Part shown: positions 1 through 7,430 of the stretch, piece after piece
How the letters are laid out: every line of letters starts with the position of its first letter
Numbering within the stretch: position 1 is the stretch's first letter
Assembly: GCF_018614135.1 (NCBI RefSeq)
Contig: NZ_JAGGOW010000120.1
Coordinates: forward strand, 1 to 64,000
Origin: Streptomyces sp. ISL-66
GTDB taxonomy: Bacteria > Actinomycetota > Actinomycetes > Streptomycetales > Streptomycetaceae
Length of the DNA: 64,000 bases
Direction of reading: 5' to 3'
Notes under the pieces: generated by a model
Databases searched by the model: none
Seen by the model: only the letters and a program-made list of their open reading frames with translations
Told to the model about the DNA's origin: nothing
Position numbers and translations under genes: made by a program

Positions 1-62
1 GACGGCGCCCGGTCCGACGGCGGCCGGTCCGGCGGCCGGTCCGACGGCGCCCGGTCCGGCGT
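1..62. repeat. Degenerate GGTCCG(A/G)CGGC tandem repeat
   Basis: About 60 bases are built from variants of an 11-12 base GC-rich unit (ggtccgacggc, ggtccggcggc). In the minus-strand phosphatase frame they encode a repetitive Asp-Arg-Ala/Pro-Pro-Ser tail. This is probably a length-variable, disordered C-terminal extension; the far end lies outside the window. Confidence 0.6.
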
Positions 63-689
63 CCGGCCACGGCCCGGCAACAGCAGGCGCACCGCGGTGA
101 GCAGATCTGCCGCCGACTCGGCCGCGGCCGCGAGCTCCTCCGGACGGGTCGTCTGCGTCGGCACCAGCACACCGCGCGCCCCGGCCGCACGGGCGGCCCG
201 CACGTCGGCACCGATGTCACCTATGACCACCGTGTGCCCGGGCGCCGCGCCGAGCCGCTCGCACGCGGCGAGGACCAGCCCGGGCGCGGGCTTGCGGCAA
301 CCGCAGCCGCTCTCCGGTCCGTGGGGACACACGGCCCACACGTCGAAGGGACCGAACAGGGCGTCCACCCGCCGGCGTACGGACTCCACCTGGTCCTGCG
401 TCAGGAGCCCGCGCGCGACCCCCGACTGGTTGCTCACGACGCCGACCGGTATCCCCAGTCCGCGCAGCACGCTCACCGCGGCACGGGCGAAGGGCATCGG
501 GGCGACCCTGGCCGGGTCGCCGTTGTACGGGACGTCGACGACCAGCGTGCCGTCGCGGTCGAAGAGAACAGCCTCCGGGAGCCCGCCGTTCTTGCCGGAC
601 CGGTAACGGCTCCGCCGTGCCGTACCGGGGGATTCCCACAGCCAGGGGCCGTCCTTCGGCGACGTGCCCGCGACGCGGTGGCTCCTCAT
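1..689 (-). CDS. GmhB-like HAD-IIIA phosphatase (C-terminus off the left edge)
   Basis: Probable sugar-bisphosphate phosphatase of the histidinol-phosphatase/GmhB branch of the HAD superfamily. After a 38-residue non-conserved lead the core begins at about residue 41 with VLFDRDGTLV (nucleophile Asp and Asp+2). It continues with a zinc-finger-like CPHGPESGCGCRKPAPG segment, the hallmark of D,D-heptose 1,7-bisphosphate phosphatases, and VIGDIGADV. The reading frame stays open to base 1, so at least 229 residues are present. The visible tail is low-complexity Arg/Pro/Asp/Ser encoded by degenerate GGTCCGACGGC-type repeats. The ATG overlaps the stop of the upstream glycosyltransferase gene (ATGA), so the two are translationally coupled. 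Family assignment is firm; the heptose substrate is inferred. Confidence 0.85.
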   Translation of the reverse strand, partial: MRSHRVAGTSPKDGPWLWESPGTARRSRYRSGKNGGLPEAVLFDRDGTLVVDVPYNGDPARVAPMPFARAAVSVLRGLGIPVGVVSNQSGVARGLLTQDQVESVRRRVDALFGPFDVWAVCPHGPESGCGCRKPAPGLVLAACERLGAAPGHTVVIGDIGADVRAARAAGARGVLVPTQTTRPEELAAAAESAADLLTAVRLLLPGRGRTPDRAPSDRPPDRPPSDRAP

Positions 690-1762
690 GAGAGCACCTG
701 CTCGCGGGGAGTCCCCTCGCCAGCGGCCGCCCGGGCCGCGGCGGGCGGAGCCGCCGGCCCCCGGCGCCGGGCCCCCCGGTGCAGGGCGTGCCCGCGCATC
801 CAGTGCCAGACCGCCACGGGCGGGATGAGCAGGCTCGTGGCCGCCATGACGGCCACCTCGGCCCGGGTACGGGGCCCCGGTGCGATCCGCGCGGCGGCGA
901 ACTCACCCGTGCCGGCCAGCCAGCCGGCCGCACACGCGGCGGCGGCGGCCCGTCTGCCGAGCAGCGCGCAGCCCACCGCCGCGGTGGCGGCGGCGCTCAC
1001 GGCGAGGTGGCGGGGCAGCCGCCCGCGCGGGGCGGCGGCCCGGCTCCACCAGTCGTGTCCGTGGAGTCGGGCCATCAGGACGTCGTCGGCGTTCCCCGCC
1101 TGGAGACGGACGGAGACCCAGCGGTCGGCGGGCCGGACCGGGTGGGTGGTGCGGCGGGAGCCGGACGCCAGGGTCCAGCCGCCGTCGAGCAGGCGCAGGG
1201 CCAGGTCGGAGTCCTCCCGGAAGGCGCGCCGGAACCGCTCGTCGAAGCCTCCGGCCGCTTCCAGCGCCTCGCGCCGGAAGGCCATGTCGGCGGTGATCCA
1301 GCGGGCGGTGGCCAGGCCCGCCGTATTGCGTTCCCAGTCCGTGGGGCGACGGCCGGCCGGCAGCGGGACCTCGATGCGGGCGGTCACCGCCGCGGTGTCC
1401 CGCGCTGCCGACGTCAGGTCCCGGGCCAGGTCCGCGCCCCAGCCGGGCCCCGGCACCACGTCGTCGTCCAGGAAGACGATCCAGGGCACCGGACCGACGG
1501 CCGCGGCCCCGGTGTTGCGGGCCGCGGCGGGTCCCCGTGCCCCGCCGGCCACGACCGTGGTCACGGGCCGCAGGGCGGGCGGAACGTCCAGCGGAGGTGG
1601 CGTGCCGTCGGCGCCGGGCCGGTCGTGGACGAGGACCACGCGCACCGGTCCGTACCCGTCGGCCGCGGCCGCCGCGAGAGCCTGCAGACATGCCCCGAGA
1701 CTGGGCCGGCCGATCGTGGGCACGACGACGGCGTACGGCGGTGACGTCAGCACCGATGTCAT
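686..1762 (-). CDS. Family 2 glycosyltransferase, membrane-associated
   Basis: GT-A fold inverting glycosyltransferase of about 358 residues. The N-terminus YAVVVPTIGRPSL is the usual GT2 first strand. The nucleotide/metal-binding DXD region appears as FLDDDVVPGPGW at about residue 100, and an acceptor-site acidic motif lies near FREDSDLALRL. The last ~110 residues contain Ala/Val/Leu-rich stretches suggesting one or two membrane helices, which fits transfer of a sugar to a lipid-linked or surface acceptor. The ATG chosen has AAGGAG seven bases upstream; a GTG seven codons earlier is possible but lies inside the previous gene. It follows the carbamoyltransferase stop by one base and overlaps the phosphatase start, so the three form one operon. 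Confidence 0.88.
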   Translation of the reverse strand: MTSVLTSPPYAVVVPTIGRPSLGACLQALAAAAADGYGPVRVVLVHDRPGADGTPPPLDVPPALRPVTTVVAGGARGPAAARNTGAAAVGPVPWIVFLDDDVVPGPGWGADLARDLTSAARDTAAVTARIEVPLPAGRRPTDWERNTAGLATARWITADMAFRREALEAAGGFDERFRRAFREDSDLALRLLDGGWTLASGSRRTTHPVRPADRWVSVRLQAGNADDVLMARLHGHDWWSRAAAPRGRLPRHLAVSAAATAAVGCALLGRRAAAAACAAGWLAGTGEFAAARIAPGPRTRAEVAVMAATSLLIPPVAVWHWMRGHALHRGARRRGPAAPPAAARAAAGEGTPREQVLS

Positions 1763-1763
1763 C

Positions 1764-3419
1764 TCAATCTCCTTGTCCGGCACGGAACAGACCGTCGCGC
1801 CAGACGGCGTACGGCCCGATGGCGAGCAGGTCCACGGGTGACGAGCCGAAGCACTCCAAGGCGTCCCGGGGATCGTCGACCATCGGCCGGCCGGCCGTGT
1901 TCAGACTGGTGTTGACGACCACGGGCAGTCCGGTGCGCCGCTCGAACTCGGCGAGCATGCGCGCCACCAGCGGCTCGCGCGCCGGGTCCACCGTCTGGAT
2001 GCGGGCCGTGCCGTCGACGTGGACCACGGCCGGGATGCGTTCGCGCCAGTCGGGGTGCACGTCGTGGACGAAGAGCATGTACGGGCTGGGCAGCGGGCCG
2101 TCGAAGATCTCGGACGCCCGTTCCGCCAGCACCATCGGAGCCACCGGGCGGAACTGCTCACGGCCCTTGACGTCGTTGAGGCGCTCCAGGTTTCCCGCGT
2201 GCCCCGGATGGGCCAGCAGCGAGCGGTGCCCGAGGGCCCGCGGACCGAACTCCGCCCGGCCCTGGAACCAGGCGACGATCGCGTTGTCGGCGAGCGCCTC
2301 GGCGACGGTCGCCGCGATGTCCGGGGGCCGTTCGAAAGGCACCCCCGCGGTCTTGAGCCATGCTCCGAGCTCCGCGTCGGACCAGTCGCGTCCCAGGTCC
2401 GCACCGGCCATCGGCTCGGGTTCCTCGCCCGTACCGGCGGCGAGGAGCAGCGCGGAGCCCAGCGCCGTACCGGCGTCGCCGGCCGCGGGCTGCACCCACA
2501 CCCGGGAGAAGGGCCCCTCGCGGGCGATGCGGGAGTTGGCCACGCAGTTGAGGGCGACGCCCCCGGCCAGGGTGAGCACGTCGTCGTGGGTGCGCCCGTG
2601 CAGCCAGCGGACCAGGTCGAGCAGCGTCTCCTCCAGGACGGCCTGGGCGCTCGCCGCGACATCCGCATGGGCGGCGGTCCACGGTTCGTCGGGGCCACGG
2701 GCCGGACAGAACTCCGCCCAGGGAACGCCGGTCGCGTGGAAGCCGCCGTCGCCCGTCGAGTACACGTACCGCCGCAGCTCGCAGAGCATGCGCGGGGTCC
2801 CGTGCGAGGCGAGGGCCATCACCTTGAACTCGTCCGAGGACCGCAAGAAGCCGAGGTGACCGGTGAGTTCCTCGTACACGAGCCCCAGCGAGTGGGGGAG
2901 GTCCTGGGCGTGCAGCGGTTCGAGCCGGGTGCCGGTCCGGCGGGCCGCCAGATGGGAAGCACGTTCGCCGCGCCCGTCGAGGACCAGTACGGAACTGCTC
3001 TGCGCGTCCTCGGCGGCGAAGGCGCCGGAAGCGGCGTGTGCCATGTGGTGGGGTACGAAGTGCACGAGGGAGGGATCGAGTCCCGGCAGCGCCGTCGCCA
3101 GGAACTGCGGGGCCTGCTGTGCGTACGTCTGGCGCAGATGGTCCCAGGGGTCGTGCAGGCCCATGGACTCCGCGGGCCTGGCCAGAGCCGGATCGTAGGA
3201 GTACGCGACGGCGTCCAGGTCCTGCGGGCGCAGCCCGGCCCGCCGAAGACACCAGGCGGCTGCCTGTTCCGGCAGTTCCCAAGCGGAGAACGGCACCGGT
3301 CGCTTGCCGTGCTTTCGACGGGAGAACCTCTCCTCTTCCGCGGCGGCCACCGTTCGGCCGTCGATGACGAGCGCGGCGGCGGGGTCGTGGAAGAGCGCGT
3401 TGATTCCGAGAATGCGCAT
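1764..3419 (-). CDS. Carbamoyltransferase, NodU/CmcH/TobZ family
   Basis: A 551-residue O-carbamoyltransferase. Family members make carbamoyl-AMP from carbamoyl phosphate and ATP in an N-terminal Kae1/YrdC-like half and pass the carbamoyl group to a hydroxyl. Visible hallmarks are MRILGINALFHDPAA at the N-terminus, the metal-binding HHMAHAASG near residue 125, GGVALNCVANSRI near 300, and the conserved C-terminal EFGPRALGHRSLLA near 395. Length is normal for the family and no key block is missing. Its place between sugar-nucleotide and glycosyltransferase genes suggests that the acceptor is a surface sugar rather than an antibiotic; this is inference. A weak GAAAGG lies upstream of the ATG. 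Confidence 0.93.
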   Translation of the reverse strand: MRILGINALFHDPAAALVIDGRTVAAAEEERFSRRKHGKRPVPFSAWELPEQAAAWCLRRAGLRPQDLDAVAYSYDPALARPAESMGLHDPWDHLRQTYAQQAPQFLATALPGLDPSLVHFVPHHMAHAASGAFAAEDAQSSSVLVLDGRGERASHLAARRTGTRLEPLHAQDLPHSLGLVYEELTGHLGFLRSSDEFKVMALASHGTPRMLCELRRYVYSTGDGGFHATGVPWAEFCPARGPDEPWTAAHADVAASAQAVLEETLLDLVRWLHGRTHDDVLTLAGGVALNCVANSRIAREGPFSRVWVQPAAGDAGTALGSALLLAAGTGEEPEPMAGADLGRDWSDAELGAWLKTAGVPFERPPDIAATVAEALADNAIVAWFQGRAEFGPRALGHRSLLAHPGHAGNLERLNDVKGREQFRPVAPMVLAERASEIFDGPLPSPYMLFVHDVHPDWRERIPAVVHVDGTARIQTVDPAREPLVARMLAEFERRTGLPVVVNTSLNTAGRPMVDDPRDALECFGSSPVDLLAIGPYAVWRDGLFRAGQGD

Positions 3420-3495
3420 GGTGACGGAGGCCTTTCGGCTGTGCGGAGATCGGTCGGGCGACGTGCGGCACCGGCTGTCGTCAGCTGCGGCGGGC

Positions 3496-3541
3496 GGGGG
3501 CCGGCGTCGGCATGGGCGTCGGCGTCGGCATCGGCGTCGGT
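3496..3541. repeat. GGCGTC/GGCATC hexamer tandem repeat
   Basis: About seven copies of a 6-base unit (ggcgtc with ggcatc and ggcatg variants) lie in the 132-base gap between the epimerase stop and the carbamoyltransferase start. On the minus strand, one reading frame shifted from the epimerase would append a Pro-Thr-Met repeat. A -1/+1 slip in this gene could therefore extend the protein, but no frameshift is evident. Confidence 0.6.
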
Positions 3542-3551
3542 GAGCCGGGTC

Positions 3552-4514
3552 TCAACTGTCCGTGTGAGCCCGGAACCAAGCGATGGTGCGGCGCAGCCCG
3601 TCCTCTGCCGTGACCCGCGGCTCCCATTGCAGCTTGTCCCGGGCCAGCGTGATGTCGGGGCAGCGCACGGTGGGGTCGTCCGTCGGCCGTTCGATGAAGC
3701 TGATGTCCGAGGGCGAGCCGGTGAGTTCGACGATCCACCGGGCCAGTTCCAGCATGGTCAGCTCGGCGGGGTTGCCGATGTTCACCGGGCCGCGCATGCC
3801 GTGGTCGGCCGCGGCGAGGATCCCGGCGACGGTGTCCTCGACGTAACACAGCGAGCGGGTCTGGAGGCCGTCACCGGTCACCGTCAGCGCGGCTCCTGCC
3901 AGCGCCTGACGGATGAAGGTGGGAACGGCGCGGCCGTCGTACCCCCGCATGCGCGGGCCGTAGGTGTTGAACAGCCGCACGATGCAGGCGTCCGTTCCCC
4001 GGTCCGACGCGTGCGCCACGGTCAGCGCCTCGCCGAAGCGCTTGGCCTCGTCGTAAACGCTCCGGGGACCGACGGGATTGACGTGGCCCCAGTACCGTTC
4101 GTTCTGCGGGTGCTCCTGCGGATCGCCGTACACCTCGGAGGTGGACGCCAGGAGGAACCGCGCCCCGCTGCGGTGCGCCAGCTCCAGAGCATTGCGCGTA
4201 CCGAGGCTGCCCGCTTCCAGCGTGTGCACCGGGAGCCGGAGGTAGTCGGCGGGAGAGGCGGGCGACGCCAGGTGCAGGACGAGGTCGGGGTCGCGGTCCA
4301 CGGTGAAGGGACGCGACACGTTCGCCTCGACCAGGGTGAATCCGGGGCGGCCGATCAGCTCGGAGATGTTTTCCGGACGTCCCGTACTGAAGTCGTCCAC
4401 GCAGGTGACGGCGCTCCCTGCGGCCAGCAGGGCGGAGCAGAGGTGCGATCCGACGAAGCCCGCACCTCCCGTGACGACTGCGTGCTGCCAGCGCGGAGCC
4501 TGAGATGTGCCCAC
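3552..4514 (-). CDS. NAD-dependent UDP-sugar epimerase/decarboxylase-like SDR
   Basis: Extended short-chain dehydrogenase of 320 residues. It has the nucleotide-binding VTGGAGFVGSHL near residue 15, VDDFSTGRPENI after the second strand, and catalytic Tyr-Lys in SVYDEAKR (YxxxK) with upstream STSEVYG. The overall pattern (EANVSRPF, YGPRMRGYDGRAVPTF) is closest to UDP-glucuronate decarboxylase (UDP-xylose synthase) and related 4,6-modifying epimerases. It probably supplies the activated sugar for the downstream glycosyltransferase and carbamoyltransferase. The start is GTG preceded by GAGGGG. It is separated from the next gene by a hexamer repeat, so the operon may continue or be attenuated there. 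Confidence 0.88.
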   Translation of the reverse strand: MGTSQAPRWQHAVVTGGAGFVGSHLCSALLAAGSAVTCVDDFSTGRPENISELIGRPGFTLVEANVSRPFTVDRDPDLVLHLASPASPADYLRLPVHTLEAGSLGTRNALELAHRSGARFLLASTSEVYGDPQEHPQNERYWGHVNPVGPRSVYDEAKRFGEALTVAHASDRGTDACIVRLFNTYGPRMRGYDGRAVPTFIRQALAGAALTVTGDGLQTRSLCYVEDTVAGILAAADHGMRGPVNIGNPAELTMLELARWIVELTGSPSDISFIERPTDDPTVRCPDITLARDKLQWEPRVTAEDGLRRTIAWFRAHTDS

Positions 4515-4699
4515 AGGGATCCCCTCGTGAACGAAAGGCGCGGGACGCAGGAGTTGGAGGGGCGGCTCGTGCGCCCGCTCATTGCCCGGGACGAGCCCGC
4601 AGGGACGGCATCAGCCTGCCCCAGCCCATGAGGGACGGCATCGAGAGAGGGCCATCGGGGTGATGACGCGGCGTGGCCGCGCTCACCCCCTGGCCCTTC

Positions 4700-5509
4700 C
4701 TAGAGGTGACTGGGGCTTCCGTGCGGGCGCGCCCACCGGGAGTGCAGAGCGGCCCTGGTCCCGAGGGGAAGGGCCCGGGTGGCGAGCTCCTGGGCCCTGG
4801 TGCGCACGGAACCGGCCACCTGCGAGGAGCGGCCGGCCATGAGCGCGCGGAACGCCTGTCGGGCGACGAGCGCGGGATCGTCCTTCTTCGAACGCCCCAG
4901 ACGGGTGTCGAGCAGGCCCGCCTGGACGAAGAACGGGGTGTCGGTGGTACCCGGCAGCAGGGAGGTGACCGTCACCCCGGTGCCCCGGAGCTCTTCGTGC
5001 AGGGCGAGGGCGAAGGACTGCAGGAAGGACTTGGAAGCGTTGTAGACGGCGTTGTACGGCCCGGGCACCTCGGCGGCGACCGAAGAGGTGATCAGCAGTC
5101 GGCCCGCGCCGCGCGCGGTCATGCCCTCCAGGAGCCGCCGCGCCAAGTGCACGGTGGAGGAGACGTTGACGTCGATCACCCGGGCCAGGTCGGCGAGATC
5201 GGTTTCGAGGAACGCGCCCGCCCTGGCGATGCCCGCGTTCAGAAAGGCCGCATTGACGGGACGGTCGAGGGTGCGCAACTGCCCCATGAGGACCTCGACG
5301 CCGTCGTAGGTGGCCAGATCCGTACGCACCGCGTGCACGGCGGTGCCGTACACGCGCAGGCGGGCCGCCGACTCATCGAGGAGCTCGTCCTCGGCGGCCA
5401 CCACGAGGTCGTATCCGTGGAGCGCGCACGTACGGGCCAGCTCGAACCCGATTCCGCTGGAGGCGCCGGTGACGACGGCCAAGGGGCGGGCCGGGCCTGA
5501 TGTGTCCAT
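4700..5509 (-). CDS. Classical short-chain dehydrogenase/reductase
   Basis: A 269-residue Rossmann oxidoreductase of unknown substrate. The cofactor motif VTGASSGIGFEL is at residues 13-24, NAG is present as FLNAGIA, and the catalytic Ser-Tyr-Lys set is ITSS plus YNASK near residue 155. The shape (PGPYNAVYNASKSFLQSF, then LLPGTTDTPFF) is that of the DltE/SadH-like short-chain dehydrogenases common in actinomycetes. It starts only five bases after the stop of a truncated CBS-domain reading frame and has no good ribosome-binding site of its own, so translation is probably coupled to that remnant. The last 30 residues are basic and poorly conserved. Confidence 0.88.
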   Translation of the reverse strand: MDTSGPARPLAVVTGASSGIGFELARTCALHGYDLVVAAEDELLDESAARLRVYGTAVHAVRTDLATYDGVEVLMGQLRTLDRPVNAAFLNAGIARAGAFLETDLADLARVIDVNVSSTVHLARRLLEGMTARGAGRLLITSSVAAEVPGPYNAVYNASKSFLQSFALALHEELRGTGVTVTSLLPGTTDTPFFVQAGLLDTRLGRSKKDDPALVARQAFRALMAGRSSQVAGSVRTRAQELATRALPLGTRAALHSRWARPHGSPSHL

Positions 5510-5514
5510 GGGGA

Positions 5515-5661
5515 TCAGCCCGAGGAGGTGGCCTGCAGGCTCCCACAGATGGGCAGCGCTCCGACATCGAGACGAGCCATCTTCTCGGCCGCCTCCAGGA
5601 CGGTTGAGTCAGCATCGATGCACTCGGCGCCGGGCGTCATGATGTCGCGTGCTGTAGTCAT
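5515..5661 (-). pseudogene. Truncated CBS-domain protein (first half-domain only)
   Basis: A 48-codon frame beginning MTTARDIMTPGAEC and running through EKMARLDVGALPICG matches the first strand-helix-strand of actinobacterial CBS-domain proteins, which normally run 130-150 residues. It then ends in an unrelated short tail (SLQATSSG) and a stop. The second half of the first CBS motif (the LTDRD region) and the whole second motif are absent from the flanking sequence. I read it as the leftover of a deletion that joined a CBS gene start to the dehydrogenase gene; it may now serve only as a translational leader for that gene. Confidence 0.7.
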
Positions 5662-5777
5662 GGCTTTTCCTTCCGCATCCAGAAGCGTCTCTCACGGCGC
5701 GCCTGCCCCGACGGAACCGGATGTAACAAGGCAGGGGCGCCCGTGAACCACATGCCGCGCGTTCCCGCGGGCCACAT

Positions 5778-5816
5778 GGGGAAGGGGCCCACCCCACGGG
5801 GTGCGGCCCCTTCCCC
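5778..5816. terminator. Hairpin terminator downstream of the GlsB/YeaQ gene
   Basis: A near-perfect palindrome with 12-base arms GGGGAAGGGGCC / GGCCCCTTCCCC and an inner CACCCC/GGGGTG pair lies 11 bases past the minus-strand GlsB-like stop. It has no T-tract, as is usual for Streptomyces. Confidence 0.75.
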
Positions 5817-5827
5817 CGGCCACAGCA

Positions 5828-6106
5828 CTAGGCGTGACGGTGCGAGCGGCGGCCTCCCGTGACGAGGCGGTAGACGGCGAGCAGGATCACGGAACCGATG
5901 ATGGCGGCGATCCAGGTGGAGAGGTCGAAGAAGCCATCGATGGAGTCGACGCCGAAGATGACCTTGCCGAGCCAGCCGCCGAGCAGACCGCCCGCGATGC
6001 CGATGAGCATCGTGATGATGATGCCGCCCGGGTCGCGCCCCGGCATCAGAGCCTTGGCGATGGCGCCGGCGAGCAGGCCGATGAGGATCCAGGCGATGAT
6101 GCCCAT
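5828..6106 (-). CDS. GlsB/YeaQ/YmgE family small membrane stress protein
   Basis: A 92-residue transglycosylase-associated (GlsB/YeaQ/YmgE) protein with three hydrophobic helices: MGIIAWILIGLLAGAIAKAL at the N-terminus, IIITMLIGIAGGLLGGWLG in the middle, and a C-terminal STWIAAIIGSVILLAVYRL. The conserved MPGRDPGGII loop between the first two helices is intact. Members are induced by general stress in many bacteria, but their molecular role is unknown. The ATG has GGGAG about seven bases upstream; a longer frame in the same phase adds an unlikely N-terminal extension. It stands alone and is followed by a strong hairpin. Confidence 0.88.
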   Translation of the reverse strand: MGIIAWILIGLLAGAIAKALMPGRDPGGIIITMLIGIAGGLLGGWLGKVIFGVDSIDGFFDLSTWIAAIIGSVILLAVYRLVTGGRRSHRHA

Positions 6107-6316
6107 GGTGTGTCTCCCGTCGAGTCGAAGGCTGTCAGTTCTCGTCTGCACCCGCCCGGCCGCGATAAACGTCAGACCCGCGAAGTGGCTCCGATCCGGC
6201 ACTCCTGCCTGCACCATCAGAGTGGTTCCGCCGCACGCCGTCCCCGCCGTCCCCGCCGTCCGCCGGCTCCGTGGCAGCGTCGTACGCCCCAGATCCGTAC
6301 CGAAGGAGGACGCGCC

Positions 6317-6520
6317 GTGTCCGAGGACCTCGTGAGCGACACCATCCGCCGCCTGGAAGACGCGGCGGCGTCGACCGGCCTGCCCGAGCACACCAGGGAA
6401 CTGTTGGACGTGGCTCTTCGCCAGGCCAAGGCGGCCAAGAGCGCCGGGCAGGACCAAGAAGCGCTGACCATCGCCGGTCAGGCCCTGCAGACCGCGGAGA
6501 ACGCCTCCGGGGACCGCTGA
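6317..6520 (+). CDS. Small acidic/helical protein of unknown function (67 aa)
   Basis: Not recognised. The GTG start is supported by a full AAGGAGGA six bases upstream, the best ribosome-binding site in this part of the window. The product begins MSEDLVSDTIRRLED and is almost entirely amphipathic helix, with Ala/Gln-rich heptad-like spacing (LRQAKAAKSAGQDQEAL, then IAGQALQTAEN). There are no cysteines, no membrane segment and no signal peptide. It resembles one or two TPR-like helical hairpins but is too short to assign. It lies between two minus-strand genes and is presumably monocistronic. Confidence 0.7.
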   Translation: MSEDLVSDTIRRLEDAAASTGLPEHTRELLDVALRQAKAAKSAGQDQEALTIAGQALQTAENASGDR

Positions 6521-6626
6521 GGCGGCCGCCGCCCTCGCCACCAGCCGGGCCGGCGCCGTGCGTAACGCCACGGCACCTGACGAAGGTCCGGCAGGGAGGC
6601 GGGCGACGGCGCCCTCGCCTCGGGAG

Positions 6627-7031
6627 TCAGACGGCCCGGGCCACGAGGTGGCGGTATTCCAGCTCGGAGAGTTCGGTGGCCGGAATGCGGACGTGGATCT
6701 CGTCGAGCGTGCCGCGCAGGGCGGTCGATGCCGCCGCGTAGGCGGCCCGGGCCCGGGGAACGGCGGCTCCGGGCATCCACTCGATCAGGACGATCTCCTT
6801 GCGGCGGGCTCCGTCGGCCGCGGCGAACGTCAGGTCGTAGACGATCAGCCGCGGCTCGTCGGCGGGCAGAGCCTGTTGGAGCTCGTCCAGTGTCAGATTC
6901 CCGTGGAGCCCGGGGACGACCGCGTCGGAAGTGTCGTCGATGAGGTAGATCACCGTGTTGACCTCCCGCCTGCTCTTCAGCTCCAGAAAGGCCCTGACAG
7001 AACTGCTGTCCACGTCGATACCACTGCTCAC
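6627..7031 (-). CDS. Probable ADF/cofilin-homology (ADF-H) domain protein
   Basis: A 134-residue single-domain protein that aligns by eye along its whole length with eukaryotic actin-depolymerising factor/cofilin. The N-terminal [18 protein letters not shown] matches the cofilin start SGVxVxDxxxxxFNDLK. VIYLIDD, then [15 protein letters not shown] match FILF and [37 protein letters not shown] matches the actin-binding strand and helix [33 protein letters not shown] matches the C-terminal helix. The family severs or caps actin in eukaryotes; what a bacterial copy binds is unknown (MreB, ParM-like filaments or nothing). The GTG chosen has GGAAGGA at seven bases and gives a cofilin-length product. 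Confidence 0.75.
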   Translation of the reverse strand: [134 protein letters not shown]

Positions 7032-7430
7032 GAGAGGTCCTTCCGGCCGGGCTGCGCGGGGTCGCGTGGCCCAACGAACCGACACGCGCCAGGTTCCGGG
7101 CGGGCCCGACGAAGGCTTAAGCCCGACTGTCGGGGCGGGCCCGGGGCGGGCCCCGGGCGGGGGCGGTCAGAGCGGGCGCCAGCGGAGCGCACGATCTCCC
7201 TGACTCCCTCCGATTCGCTCAGATTCTCTCCGATTTCCTCCGATTTCGCGGCGGGAGCCGTGACCGGGCCGCGGCGGCGCCGGCGCGTGGGCCGGGCGGG
7301 TGGTGTGGCGGGGCAGAGGCGGATGTGGCGGCAGGGGCGGGGCATAGGTAGGAGATGCGGTTCCGGTTTGGCCTCGTACAGGGAGAAGTCGCGTGGACGT
7401 GATCGTGCCGCCCGGAGTTGGGCGCCACCG
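7032..7430. promoter_or_regulatory. 399-base divergent intergenic region with 10-bp phased repeats
   Basis: This gap separates the leftward ADF-like gene from the rightward lipoprotein gene and must carry both promoters. It holds a GGCTTAAGCC palindrome (7114-7123), a GC-rich stem GCCCGGGG/CCCCGGGC (7139-7158) and four head-to-tail 10-base units ctc(c/a)gatt(c/t)(c/g/t) at 7208-7247. A 10-base period puts each copy on the same helix face, as in cooperative binding sites. I see no convincing sigma-70-type hexamers. Confidence 0.5.

Noticed and set aside
5801-6520. 239-codon plus-strand frame over the GlsB/YeaQ gene
   Set aside because: Its first two-thirds are the complement of the GlsB-like gene and read as low-complexity Asp/Arg; only the last 67 codons, behind AAGGAGGA, are accepted.
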